Below, piece after piece: positions 56,126-64,000 of a stretch of 64,000 nucleotides of DNA. Source of the stretch: Prevotella merdae (GTDB lineage: Bacteria > Bacteroidota > Bacteroidia > Bacteroidales > Bacteroidaceae). The stretch covers positions 965,460 to 1,029,459 of the forward strand of contig NZ_LT985323.1 in NCBI RefSeq assembly GCF_900290275.1, given 5' to 3'. The notes under the pieces were generated by a model. The model was given only the letters and a program-made list of their open reading frames with translations. It did not search any database and was not told the DNA's origin. Each line of letters opens with the position of its first letter. Within the stretch, counting starts at the first letter, position 1. The position numbers were made by a program, and so were the translations under genes.

Positions 56126-57256
56126 TTACTTGCTCATCACCTCTCTTCGCCATACCGTAGGTGACATACCCTCATGTGATGCGAACACCTTAGAGAAGTA
56201 GGATGGTGATGAGAATCCAACTGTATAGGCTATGTCTTCCATTTTGCGTTCTGAGTTGGCTGTCATCAGTTGCTTAGCCTCATTGATGCGTAGACCTGAT
56301 ACCCATACACTAAAGTTGGTGCCAAAATGCTCGTTTATGAAGAAGGATAGATAGCCTTTGTTGGTTCCGAGTTTTGTCGCAAGCTCGTCAATGGTAAATT
56401 GAGAGCCAACATACTCTTTAGCCTCCATCCATGTATTGATGCGATGTTCCAGTGTTTGTACCTCAATAGTTTGGCTGTCGGTTTCTTTTGGTTTTATAAT
56501 AATGTCTTCAGGATCTTCTCCTGCAGGTAGATAGGTACGTGCTATGTCGCCGTATTTGGTGCAGAAGTTGGTATAGTTGATGGCAATATAAAAGTTTAGC
56601 GTAACCATGTAAGCCTGGAACACAAGATTGACGTATACGTTGGTAAACAGTGTAACTACTGCAAAAACCCATGAAATGATAAGCAATGTAATGCTTCGGC
56701 TGGTCCAGCGCACAAAGTAGTGCATATCGTTGGAGAAGTAGTTGTCGAGCATTTCGCCGTTGAGCTTATATTGCTTGCGAAAGAGGAAAGCCAGTTCGGA
56801 GATGTTGACCACCATAATTATCAGCGCAGCTAAAAAGAAATACTGGGTGAAATGTTGCAAACCTGGTATCAATGGCAATAGCACTAATACGGTGGCAACT
56901 AAAATATGAGTAACATCCTTTGTTATTCGCCTACGAGTAAGGAAACTATTGTTGAGGATATGGCAGAACGAGTAGCACATCATAAGCTCCTCAAAGTAGA
57001 ACAGTACGACATCAAGAATTGCTATGCCATAGTTGAACTTGCTCCAATCGCCCGTAGTAAGTATACGCCACATGATAAGATTTATAGCCATAGATGCTAA
57101 TGCCGCTGTCAGCATGCGCTTAGACTGACGGTATGGACGATATAACTCGTCCTTAGGTGCTTTGAAGAAACCTATGCATATACATATAGTAAGGTATATT
57201 GAAGCAACGCACAAGGCAATAACCTCAAAACATTCTTGAAGTTGAAAAGACGTCAT
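56126..57256 (-). CDS. Membrane-bound AraC family regulator, second
   Basis: A 376-residue protein with about six N-terminal membrane helices and a C-terminal AraC HTH domain of about 100 residues: FTIDELATKLGTNKGYLSFF, FGTNFSVWVSGLRINEAKQL and MEDIAYTVGFSSPSYFSKVF, ending PTVWRREVMSK. The second HTH helix region is a close match to classical AraC. It probably converts a membrane signal into transcription control; target and signal are unknown. The start follows a -7 element, so an in-frame ATG further upstream (57316) was rejected. Confidence 0.85.
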   Translation of the reverse strand: MTSFQLQECFEVIALCVASIYLTICICIGFFKAPKDELYRPYRQSKRMLTAALASMAINLIMWRILTTGDWSKFNYGIAILDVVLFYFEELMMCYSFCHILNNSFLTRRRITKDVTHILVATVLVLLPLIPGLQHFTQYFFLAALIIMVVNISELAFLFRKQYKLNGEMLDNYFSNDMHYFVRWTSRSITLLIISWVFAVVTLFTNVYVNLVFQAYMVTLNFYIAINYTNFCTKYGDIARTYLPAGEDPEDIIIKPKETDSQTIEVQTLEHRINTWMEAKEYVGSQFTIDELATKLGTNKGYLSFFINEHFGTNFSVWVSGLRINEAKQLMTANSERKMEDIAYTVGFSSPSYFSKVFASHEGMSPTVWRREVMSK

Positions 57257-57291
57257 AATTGGTAGTGTTTGTTGAATGCAGATTGTAGGTT

Positions 57292-57299
57292 GCAAATGT
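57292..57299 (-). promoter_or_regulatory. -7 promoter element of the second membrane AraC gene
   Basis: Minus-strand TACATTTG, a TAnnTTTG match, about 35 bases before the chosen start and downstream of the rejected one. Confidence 0.55.
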
Positions 57300-57428
57300 A
57301 CTAATTTTTCCGACATATATATTTATTTCTTGTGTTATTTTATTGAAATTGTAATATTATCTTCTTTTTTTACAAGCTATTTCTCCTACCTTTTCACGAT
57401 TTTGATAGCCCTTAGCCAATTTTTATCC

Positions 57429-57436
57429 TACCTTTG
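57429..57436 (+). promoter_or_regulatory. -7 promoter element without a following gene
   Basis: TACCTTTG followed by CAACATC, the pattern seen before protein genes in this window, with a TTTG 24 bases upstream. No ORF follows. Confidence 0.55.
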
Positions 57437-57442
57437 CAACAT

Positions 57443-57570
57443 CAAAAACTATAAGAGAATAGTCATAGACAAGACTAAGTAGTACCAATACAGAAACGCA
57501 TGATAATATAGAATAATCCCAGGTCGGAGGTTTGTCGCAAGCAGCCTCGGCTTGGGATTTTAAATTTTTA
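57443..57570 (+). ncRNA. Candidate small RNA of about 125 nt
   Basis: Between the -7 element and the tRNA-Arg promoter lies a stretch without ORF. It ends in a terminator-like hairpin, AATCCCA pairing with TGGGATT, with an imperfect inner stem (CGGAGG/CCTCGG), followed by a T-rich run (TTTTAAATTTTTATT). Promoter, leader, hairpin and T-run together predict a transcript of about 115-130 nucleotides. I cannot assign it to a known RNA family. Confidence 0.45.
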
Positions 57571-57605
57571 TTAATGTATTATTTCTTAAATCCGAAAAAA
57601 ATCAA

Positions 57606-57613
57606 TAATTTTG
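57606..57613 (+). promoter_or_regulatory. -7 promoter element of tRNA-Arg (and possibly dsbD)
   Basis: TAATTTTG followed by CAGTCAC matches TAnnTTTG, about 50 bases before the tRNA. There is no separate promoter visible before dsbD. Confidence 0.55.
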
Positions 57614-57662
57614 CAGTCACAATCCGATCTTTTTGTCAGATTGTTAATAAAAGTATCAGGCT

Positions 57663-57734
57663 GCTCCTATAGTTCAATGGATAGAACGGAGGTTTCCTAA
57701 ACCTTTGATCCGGGTTCGATTCCCGGTGGGAGTA
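57663..57734 (+). tRNA. tRNA-Arg, anticodon CCU
   Basis: A complete cloverleaf: acceptor stem GCTCCTA with TGGGAGT, D stem GTTC/GAAC, anticodon stem GAGGT/ACCTT with loop TTCCTAA (anticodon CCT, reading AGG), T stem CCGGG/CCCGG with loop TTCGATT, discriminator A. The CCA end is not encoded. It is located 35 bases upstream of dsbD. Confidence 0.96.
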
Positions 57735-57769
57735 CGCACTTTTTTCTAACCAATATCCGTATACAGATT

Positions 57770-59815
57770 ATGAGAAAAGCGATGTCATTAGCGTTGCTCC
57801 TTTTGGTGGCAATGTTTTGCAATGCGCAGATGGCTGACCCCGTGAAGTTTAAGTCGCACCTGAAGACAGGCAGCACGGCTGAGGCAGAGATTGTGTTCGA
57901 CGGTAAGATAGCTCACGGTTGGCACGTTTATTCAACCAATCTCGGTAGTGATGGTCCTATCGAGGCGTCTTTCCATGTAGACAAGAAAGATGGTGTAGAA
58001 CTTGTTGGCAAGCTGACACCACGTGGACACGAGATTTCAATGATGGACAATATGTTCGGCATGAAACTGCGATTCTTTGAGAACAGCGTGCAGTTTGTGC
58101 AGAAGGTGAAGTTCACTAAACCCACTTATACTATTAAGGCATATCTGGAGTATGGTGCATGCAACGACGAGATGTGTATGCCGCCAACTCAAGTGAATGC
58201 CCACTTTTCAGGAAAGTCGCCCGCTATTGATGGCAAAGCAGCTGCTGATGAAAAGTCTGCTGAGACTGATGATGTTGCCGAAACTTTGAAAGCTGGTGGA
58301 CTCGACTCTTCTATGGTAAAGGCAGGTGCAGTCGACTCGGTAGCTATTGCAGATAGTGCAGCAGCTCCTCAACTCGATAATGCCGAGGTGCAGAAGCTAT
58401 GGACACCGGTGATAAAGGAACTTGCAAAGTTTGACAAGCCAGTAAGCAATTCGCTTCTTTATATATTCCTTGCCGGACTGGTTGGCGGTTTCCTTGCACT
58501 CTTTACCCCATGTGTATGGCCAATTATTCCAATGACCGTGAGCTTCTTCCTAAAACGTAACAAGGATCGCAAGAAAGCCATTCGCGAGGCAATTACTTAT
58601 GGCGTGTCTATTGTAGTGATATATGTGGCATTGGGCTTGATAGTGTCGTTGCTCTTTGGCGCAAGCGCACTCAACGCACTCTCTACAAACGCTATATTCA
58701 ATATCCTTTTCTGTTTGTTGCTTGTGGTGTTCGCAGCTTCGTTCTTTGGAGCATTCGAGATAACATTGCCTTCATCGTGGAGCAATAAGATAGATCAGAA
58801 GAGCGATGAGACCAGTGGAGTGCTTAGCATCTTCCTCATGGCATTCACATTGTCGCTTGTTAGCTTCTCATGTACAGGTCCTATCATCGGCTTCTTGCTC
58901 GTGGCTGTAGCATCCGAAGGCAGTATTGTAGCACCAACAATCGGTATGTTGGGCTTTGCAGTAGCATTGGCTATACCTTTTGCCTTGTTTGCAATGTTCC
59001 CTACTTTGCTTAAGTCGGCACCTAAGTCGGGTGGCTGGATGAACGTGCTTAAGGTTGTACTTGGCTTTATAGAGTTGGCATTTGCGTTGAAGTTCCTCTC
59101 TGTAGCCGACCTTGCTTATGGTTGGCATATCCTTGACCGCGAGACTTTCCTTGCCCTTTGGATAGCCATATTCTCGCTGTTGGGTCTGTATTTGCTTGGT
59201 ATATTCAACTTTCCGCACGACGATGAGAACCGCCGCACCAATGTACCACAGTTCTTCCTCGCCCTTGGTTCGTTGGCATTTGCCTTTTATATGATTCCTG
59301 GCTTGTGGGGTGCTCCGCTAAAGGCAGTGTCTGCATTTGCACCTCCAATGAATACCCAGGACTTTAACCTATACAAGAATGAGGTACATCCACGCTTCAA
59401 AGATTTCGAGGCAGGTATGGCAGCAGCACGTCTTGAAGGTAAGCCAGTAATGATCGATTTTACTGGATTCGGTTGTGTAAACTGTCGAAAGATGGAGGCT
59501 GCCGTATGGACAGATGCAAAGGTGGCAGATATGCTTAATAATAAATATGTGCTTATCTCGCTTTATGTGGACGACAAGACTCCATTGCCCGAGCAGATAA
59601 CCGTGACTGATACCGACGGCACACAGCGTACCTTACGCACCGTAGGTGACAAGTGGAGCTATTTGCAGCGCCATAAATTCGGCTCTAATACCCAGCCTAT
59701 GTATATCCTACTCGACAATGAGGGCAAACCGCTTACTGGTAGCCGCTCGTACGACGAAGATATAAACGAATATATGGACTTCCTGAAGGTGGGATTGGAC
59801 AATTATAATAAATAA
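57770..59815 (+). CDS. dsbD: Protein-disulfide reductase DsbD (thiol:disulfide interchange protein)
   Basis: Carries electrons from cytoplasmic thioredoxin across the inner membrane to periplasmic thiol proteins. The 681-residue protein has the three-domain build: signal peptide and N-terminal immunoglobulin-like DsbD-alpha domain (about 20-160, with C..EMCMPP), eight membrane helices (about 225-520) with the redox cysteines Cys248 (FTPCVWPIIP) and Cys368 (SFSCTGPIIG), and a C-terminal thioredoxin domain with FTGFGCVNCRKMEAAV (Cys569/Cys572). A long linker of about 50 residues rich in A, D and S separates the first two domains. It follows the tRNA-Arg gene and may share its promoter. Confidence 0.93.
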   Translation: MRKAMSLALLLLVAMFCNAQMADPVKFKSHLKTGSTAEAEIVFDGKIAHGWHVYSTNLGSDGPIEASFHVDKKDGVELVGKLTPRGHEISMMDNMFGMKLRFFENSVQFVQKVKFTKPTYTIKAYLEYGACNDEMCMPPTQVNAHFSGKSPAIDGKAAADEKSAETDDVAETLKAGGLDSSMVKAGAVDSVAIADSAAAPQLDNAEVQKLWTPVIKELAKFDKPVSNSLLYIFLAGLVGGFLALFTPCVWPIIPMTVSFFLKRNKDRKKAIREAITYGVSIVVIYVALGLIVSLLFGASALNALSTNAIFNILFCLLLVVFAASFFGAFEITLPSSWSNKIDQKSDETSGVLSIFLMAFTLSLVSFSCTGPIIGFLLVAVASEGSIVAPTIGMLGFAVALAIPFALFAMFPTLLKSAPKSGGWMNVLKVVLGFIELAFALKFLSVADLAYGWHILDRETFLALWIAIFSLLGLYLLGIFNFPHDDENRRTNVPQFFLALGSLAFAFYMIPGLWGAPLKAVSAFAPPMNTQDFNLYKNEVHPRFKDFEAGMAAARLEGKPVMIDFTGFGCVNCRKMEAAVWTDAKVADMLNNKYVLISLYVDDKTPLPEQITVTDTDGTQRTLRTVGDKWSYLQRHKFGSNTQPMYILLDNEGKPLTGSRSYDEDINEYMDFLKVGLDNYNK

Positions 59816-59817
59816 TG

Positions 59818-59868
59818 GTAAGCCCTACCCCAGCTCCTCCCTTTGGGGGTGGGGCTGGGATAGGGCTT
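59818..59868 (+). terminator. Hairpin terminator after dsbD
   Basis: AAGCCCTACCCCAGC pairs with GCTGGGATAGGGCTT (one mismatch), followed by CTTTT. Confidence 0.85.
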
Positions 59869-59887
59869 CTTTTAATACCTTAAATAT

Positions 59888-61174
59888 ATGCTTGACAAAC
59901 AAATCCGTGAACAGATTATTGCCCTCATCAATCGTGAGGTGGTTCCAGCTGTAGGCTGTACCGAACCTATGTGTGTTTCGCTCTGTGTGGCTCGTGCTAC
60001 TGAGACTTTAGGGTTTTGTCCTGAGAAGATAACAGTCTTGCTTTCTTCAAATATTCTGAAGAACGCTATGGGTGTGGGCATTCCTGGTACTGGTATGATA
60101 GGACTGCCTATAGCCGTGGCTTTAGGAGCGCTTGTAGGCAAGTCGGAATATCAACTTGAGGTACTTAAGGACCTTACTCCCGAAACCCTCGAAAAGGGCA
60201 AGCAGTATATCAATGGAAATCATATCGACATACGCTTAAAGAGTGGCATAACAGAGAAACTGTATGTAGAGGTGCGTTGTGAGGCCGAAGGACATGTGGC
60301 AACTGCAATTATAGCTCATGCGCATACCAACTTTGTGTTTGTCGAGCGTGATGGAGTTGCCAGGCTTGATAATCGTAAGCCAGCAGGTAAGGAGGCTGAT
60401 AACGACGATATTATTCTGGATATGCGTATGGTCCACGATTTTTCAACGACAACTCCGTTAGACGAGCTTAGATTTATTCTCAAGACACGCGAATATAATA
60501 TGCGTGCTGCCGCCGAATCAAAGAAAGGTAACTACGGTCATTGCTTAGGCAAAACAATAGACCGTCCGATGAGTCATGGCATATTTGGCAATTCTATTTT
60601 TTCGCACATAATATCTGCTACAGCGCTTGCTTGCGATGCTCGTATGGGTGGAGCAATGATTCCAGTTATGAGCAATTCGGGATCGGGCAACCAAGGTATC
60701 TGTGCTACTAATCCAGTTGTGGTTTATGCAGAAGAAAACGAGAATACGGAGGAAGAGCTGATACGTGCCCTTACTCTCAGTCATCTCACCGCTATATATA
60801 TCAAGCAGAATCTTGGAAAGCTGTCGGCCCTATGCGGTTGTGTGGTGGCAAGTATAGGTTCGAGTTGCGGCATAACCTATCTAATGGGAGGTGACTATTG
60901 CCGTATATGCAACTCTGTTAAGAACATGATTGCTAATATCACGGGTATGATATGTGATGGCGCCAAGCCATCGTGTGCCTTGAAGATATCGTCGGGTGTG
61001 TCTACAGCCCTACTTTCTGCTCTGCTCTCTATCGAGGGCAAGTGCGTAAGTTCGGTAGAAGGCATCATCGACGATGATGTTGATAAATCGATAAAAAATC
61101 TTACCAGCATTGGTGCTGAGGCTATGAACAAGACCGACGAAATGGTGCTGGAGATAATGACACATAAAGGATAG
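59888..61174 (+). CDS. CyuA/UPF0597 family L-cysteine desulfidase (serine dehydratase-like)
   Basis: A probable iron-sulfur enzyme that breaks L-cysteine into pyruvate, ammonia and sulfide. The 428-residue protein is of the UPF0597/CyuA type, related to the alpha subunit of L-serine dehydratase: REVVPAVGCTEPMCVSLCVA at the N terminus (Cys24 candidate cluster ligand), NAMGVGIPGTGMIGLPIAVA, NSGSGNQGICATNPVVVYAE and KLSALCGCVVASIGSSCGIT, then MICDGAKPSCALKISSG. The conserved cysteines are candidates for the 4Fe-4S cluster. Serine dehydration is an alternative activity. It is located between two strong terminators, so is monocistronic. Confidence 0.85.
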   Translation: MLDKQIREQIIALINREVVPAVGCTEPMCVSLCVARATETLGFCPEKITVLLSSNILKNAMGVGIPGTGMIGLPIAVALGALVGKSEYQLEVLKDLTPETLEKGKQYINGNHIDIRLKSGITEKLYVEVRCEAEGHVATAIIAHAHTNFVFVERDGVARLDNRKPAGKEADNDDIILDMRMVHDFSTTTPLDELRFILKTREYNMRAAAESKKGNYGHCLGKTIDRPMSHGIFGNSIFSHIISATALACDARMGGAMIPVMSNSGSGNQGICATNPVVVYAEENENTEEELIRALTLSHLTAIYIKQNLGKLSALCGCVVASIGSSCGITYLMGGDYCRICNSVKNMIANITGMICDGAKPSCALKISSGVSTALLSALLSIEGKCVSSVEGIIDDDVDKSIKNLTSIGAEAMNKTDEMVLEIMTHKG

Positions 61175-61183
61175 TGTGCTATA

Positions 61184-61224
61184 ACGTAGCCCCTCGCTCG
61201 CTAAAGTCGAGCGAGGGGCTACGT
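61184..61224 (+). terminator. Hairpin terminator after the cysteine desulfidase gene
   Basis: A perfect 17-base stem, ACGTAGCCCCTCGCTCG with its complement, around a seven-base loop, followed by TTTT. Confidence 0.92.
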
Positions 61225-61276
61225 TTTGTATATATAATTACTTTTCTGTTGCGTTTGATAATTCGTAGATAATTAT

Positions 61277-61284
61277 TACCTTTG
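61277..61284 (+). promoter_or_regulatory. -7 promoter element of the subtilase gene
   Basis: TACCTTTG matches TAnnTTTG, about 60 bases before the ATG. Confidence 0.65.
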
Positions 61285-61345
61285 CATAATAAACTGAAAT
61301 TATTATTAAATAATTATATATTTTTTATCATTTAAACACAATCGT

Positions 61346-64000
61346 ATGCAAAAGATTAAACTTTTAGGTCTTTGTGGTGTAATGTTCCTTTCGGGCACCG
61401 CCACAGCAGGCGCACAGAAGCTTTCTTCCGCATCCGAGGCGTCATTTAAGGAGGGTGTAGTACGTGTAAAGCTTCAGCCGGAGATTGCATCGTTATTACA
61501 GAAGACAACCTTGCCTGATGGCTCGTTGCAGCGTAAGGCTAAAGCTCAGTACGTTACGACCGGAGTGACACAGTTAGACCGTGTTGCTCAGAAAGTGAAG
61601 GCTGTAAGCATGAAGCGTGTGTTCCCGTATGCGGGCAAGGATGAGGCCAAGCACAAGGATGCAGGTCTCGACCTCTGGTACGACGTAACATACGCAGCCG
61701 ATGGCATGACACCGGCACAGGCACGCAACCTTTACAAGTCAACAGCTGGTGTTCAGTATGCACAGCGCATACCTATCTACAAGCCTTATGGCGGCGAAAA
61801 GTTCCGTCCCATATCGCCTGCCGATATTGCTCGTGCACAGAAGGCGGCTTCAACAATGCCGCTCAACGACCCATTGTTGCCCGACCAGTGGCATTACCAC
61901 AACGATGGAAGCATACAGGGCAGTGTTGCCGGCAATGACATCAACCTCTTCAAGGCATGGGAGACAGGCGTTACAGGCTCTAAGGATGTTGTTGTAGCTA
62001 TTATTGACGGTGGTTTCCAAATAGACCATCCAGACCTTAAGGACAACCTTTGGATAAATGAGGCCGAGCTTAACGGCAAGCCTGGTGTTGATGATGATGG
62101 TGATGGATTTGTTGATGACGTATATGGTTACAACTTTGTAATCAACTCTTCCAACATCAATGCCCATTCTCATGGTACACATGTGGCAGGTACTGTAGGT
62201 GCCACTAATGGCAATGGTATCGGTGTTGCAGGTGTTGCCGGTGGTAAAGATGGTACTGGTGGTGTAAAGATGATGGTATGTCAGGTATTCGATTCGCGTG
62301 CCAGCAGTTCGGCTGAAGCCGACTTTGGTGCTGCCCTTGTCTATGCAGCCGACCGTGGTGCAAGCATTGCCCAATGTTCATGGGGTATGGGTATGCCTGA
62401 TGATGAGGACAAATCGGTAACCGAAGCCGTTAAGTACTTTACCAAGAACGGTGGTGGCGACAAGATGAATGGCGGTTTATGTATATTTGCTGCCGGAAAC
62501 AACGGCGAGGAAGGTCGCTTCTTCCCAGGTTGTCTCGACGAGGTAGTGGCTGTTGGTTCTATGGGTGCCGATGGTTATGTAACCAGCTATTCCAATTACG
62601 GCACATGGGTAGACGTTACAGCTCCTGGCGGTCTTATGGATTATGGACAGAAGCTTGGTGTTCTCTCTACATTGCCTAACAGTACATATGGATACAATGA
62701 GGGCACATCAATGGCATGTCCACATGTATCTGGTATCGCTGCCCTTATTCTATCTAAGTATGGCAACAAGAACTTCTCTAACGAGACACTCCGCACATTG
62801 CTTACTACATCCGTAAACGACCTATACACCCTTAACCCCAACTATGTTGGAAAGATGGGTTCGGGCTTTATCGATGCTTATAAGGCATTGCAGGGTAAGG
62901 AAGGTACTGTGCCTTCTGCCGTTGCCGACTTTACTGTCACTCCTTCGCACGATAATGCCCTCATCGAGTGGATTATCCCAGAGAGTGAGGAGAAGAGCAT
63001 CGACCACCATGTTATATATTATAGCAAAGAGCCGTTTACTGCAGAAGACAATCTTAATAAGCTCAACTCGGTTTCGGTTGACACCAAGTTTAAGCTCTCT
63101 GGTGACGCTATGTCTTACGAGCTTCAGAACTTGGAGGCTTCTACAAAATATTACTTTGCTATCGTTGCTTACAACCGTTGGGGCAAGGCTTCGGCTGTAT
63201 CGCCTATTAAGGAGGCAACGACCAACGAAGGTCCTAAGGTTAAGCTCGACAAGACTTCACTCTCTATGACTGTGGATGCTGCAAAGAATCCTACAGCCAA
63301 TACTTCGTTTAATATTACCAATGCAGGCAAGGGTATGCTTAAGTATGAGCTTACAGCTGCCACCACCAAAGCAACTATGTCTACCCAGGTGCGTGCCGAG
63401 AAGCCGTCACCGGGTCAGGTAGTTCCGTTCAGCGGTATAGTGGCTCCTACACTTGCAAAGAGCAATGCTGTTGCTACTTCTGACTATCAAGCAAAGGATT
63501 GGCCAAGCACACTCACCTATTCAGAGCAGCTGTACAGCTACTTGGGCGAGAGTGATACCAAGTTGCCTAACGCGCTTGCACAGTACTTCTATGTAGACAA
63601 GAAGCTGTATCCTAACGGTTTTAACCTCACTGCTTTGAAGATTCAAGGTCAGAACGGTGTAGACCCTGTTGTCGAGATATACGACGGTTCACGTTCTATA
63701 TCTACAGCAAGTCTCATTCAGAATGTAAAATATCAGTTCTGGGCTTACAACTACAATCTTGCTTTGACAGAACAAATCTATTTCGCTCCTGGTTCAAGCT
63801 TTTGGGTTGTGGCTAAGTTCCCTGCAGGTGCCAAGAATCCTCTTGGTGCAGGCAAGACAAGTCAGGACAATGTGGCTCAGTATAGCTTCTACAGTTCTAA
63901 CAACGGTGCAACATGGACACAGCTTACAGAGGTGCTCAAGGGTTCAAGCTTCGAGGCTGTTTCCGATCATCTTACATGGGCTGTCCAGGCTATAAGTCAG
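61346..64000 (+). CDS. Secreted subtilisin-like (S8) serine peptidase, partial at the right edge
   Basis: The first 885 residues of a secreted protease; the frame runs open off the window. A signal peptide (cleavage near TATAGA) is followed by a propeptide-like segment (VVRVKLQPEIASLL onward, to about 170) and the S8 catalytic domain with Asp221 (VVAIIDGGFQIDHPDL), His276 (AHSHGTHVAGT) and Ser455 (EGTSMACPHVSG). A fibronectin type III-like domain (about 530-630: DFTVTPSHDNALIEWIIPE) and further beta domains follow. Bacteroidales relatives end in a sorting domain; whether a type IX C-terminal signal exists here cannot be seen. The role is probably extracellular protein digestion. Confidence 0.93.
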   Translation, partial: MQKIKLLGLCGVMFLSGTATAGAQKLSSASEASFKEGVVRVKLQPEIASLLQKTTLPDGSLQRKAKAQYVTTGVTQLDRVAQKVKAVSMKRVFPYAGKDEAKHKDAGLDLWYDVTYAADGMTPAQARNLYKSTAGVQYAQRIPIYKPYGGEKFRPISPADIARAQKAASTMPLNDPLLPDQWHYHNDGSIQGSVAGNDINLFKAWETGVTGSKDVVVAIIDGGFQIDHPDLKDNLWINEAELNGKPGVDDDGDGFVDDVYGYNFVINSSNINAHSHGTHVAGTVGATNGNGIGVAGVAGGKDGTGGVKMMVCQVFDSRASSSAEADFGAALVYAADRGASIAQCSWGMGMPDDEDKSVTEAVKYFTKNGGGDKMNGGLCIFAAGNNGEEGRFFPGCLDEVVAVGSMGADGYVTSYSNYGTWVDVTAPGGLMDYGQKLGVLSTLPNSTYGYNEGTSMACPHVSGIAALILSKYGNKNFSNETLRTLLTTSVNDLYTLNPNYVGKMGSGFIDAYKALQGKEGTVPSAVADFTVTPSHDNALIEWIIPESEEKSIDHHVIYYSKEPFTAEDNLNKLNSVSVDTKFKLSGDAMSYELQNLEASTKYYFAIVAYNRWGKASAVSPIKEATTNEGPKVKLDKTSLSMTVDAAKNPTANTSFNITNAGKGMLKYELTAATTKATMSTQVRAEKPSPGQVVPFSGIVAPTLAKSNAVATSDYQAKDWPSTLTYSEQLYSYLGESDTKLPNALAQYFYVDKKLYPNGFNLTALKIQGQNGVDPVVEIYDGSRSISTASLIQNVKYQFWAYNYNLALTEQIYFAPGSSFWVVAKFPAGAKNPLGAGKTSQDNVAQYSFYSSNNGATWTQLTEVLKGSSFEAVSDHLTWAVQAISQ

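Overview
The window looks like a chromosomal segment from a member of the Bacteroidales, most likely Prevotellaceae. The evidence is a SusC/SusD pair, lipoproteins and families typical of this order (DUF2851, DUF4369, PCMD, the PG_1098/THUMP-like methyltransferase), start codons without Shine-Dalgarno sequences, and more than twenty copies of the Bacteroidetes -7 promoter element TAnnTTTG placed just upstream of genes on both strands. No rRNA, CRISPR array, prophage or conjugative element is visible. Taxonomy is inferred; it was not tested by a search.

Layout. 0-2 kb: a REP-like inverted pair, then a flavin/4Fe-4S membrane protein followed by a membrane-anchored nitroreductase. 2-3.1 kb: a RAYT (REP-associated Y1 transposase) gene embedded in its own GC-rich REP hairpins. 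3.1-5.2 kb: ptb-buk for butyrate formation. 5.3-16.2 kb: a methyltransferase whose coding region contains an array of 7-bp repeats, two surface lipoproteins, an M16 peptidase, a secreted GH2 beta-galactosidase, a DUF2851 protein and a small unknown. 16.2-17.2 kb: a gene-free kilobase full of repeats. 17.2-25.7 kb: a leftward operon PCMD - Omp85-like barrel - SusC - SusD - phosphoethanolamine transferase. 25.8-33.4 kb: leftward housekeeping genes (GNAT - topoisomerase IV B - S41 protease; RuvB) and a three-gene split-HipA toxin-antitoxin module with twin operators. 33.6-38.2 kb: ComM-like ATPase, AAA/DUF4143 ATPase and a nucleobase permease. 38.2-42.1 kb: two complete, diverged group II introns joined head to tail directly after a transcription terminator. 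42.1-64 kb: a large discoidin-GH2 enzyme, a YidE/AspT-type transporter, RNase H, two membrane AraC regulators, ArgS, a second nitroreductase, an orphan ABC ATPase, a UPF1-like helicase, a probable small RNA, tRNA-Arg(CCU), DsbD, a CyuA-type cysteine desulfidase, and a subtilase cut by the right edge.

The most noteworthy material is (1) the hipB-hipS-hipT-like locus, whose promoter lies between two perfect 21-bp inverted operator arms; (2) the tandem group II introns, where the end of one intron appears to have served as landing site for the other; (3) an unusually dense set of dispersed small repeats: at least five palindromic families, several tandem arrays with a 22-bp period, and 7-bp-period arrays, one of which sits inside a gene where slippage would switch the frame; and (4) a promoter-plus-terminator unit without an ORF that probably makes a small RNA. 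All functions are read from motifs and remembered family features; no database search was possible.
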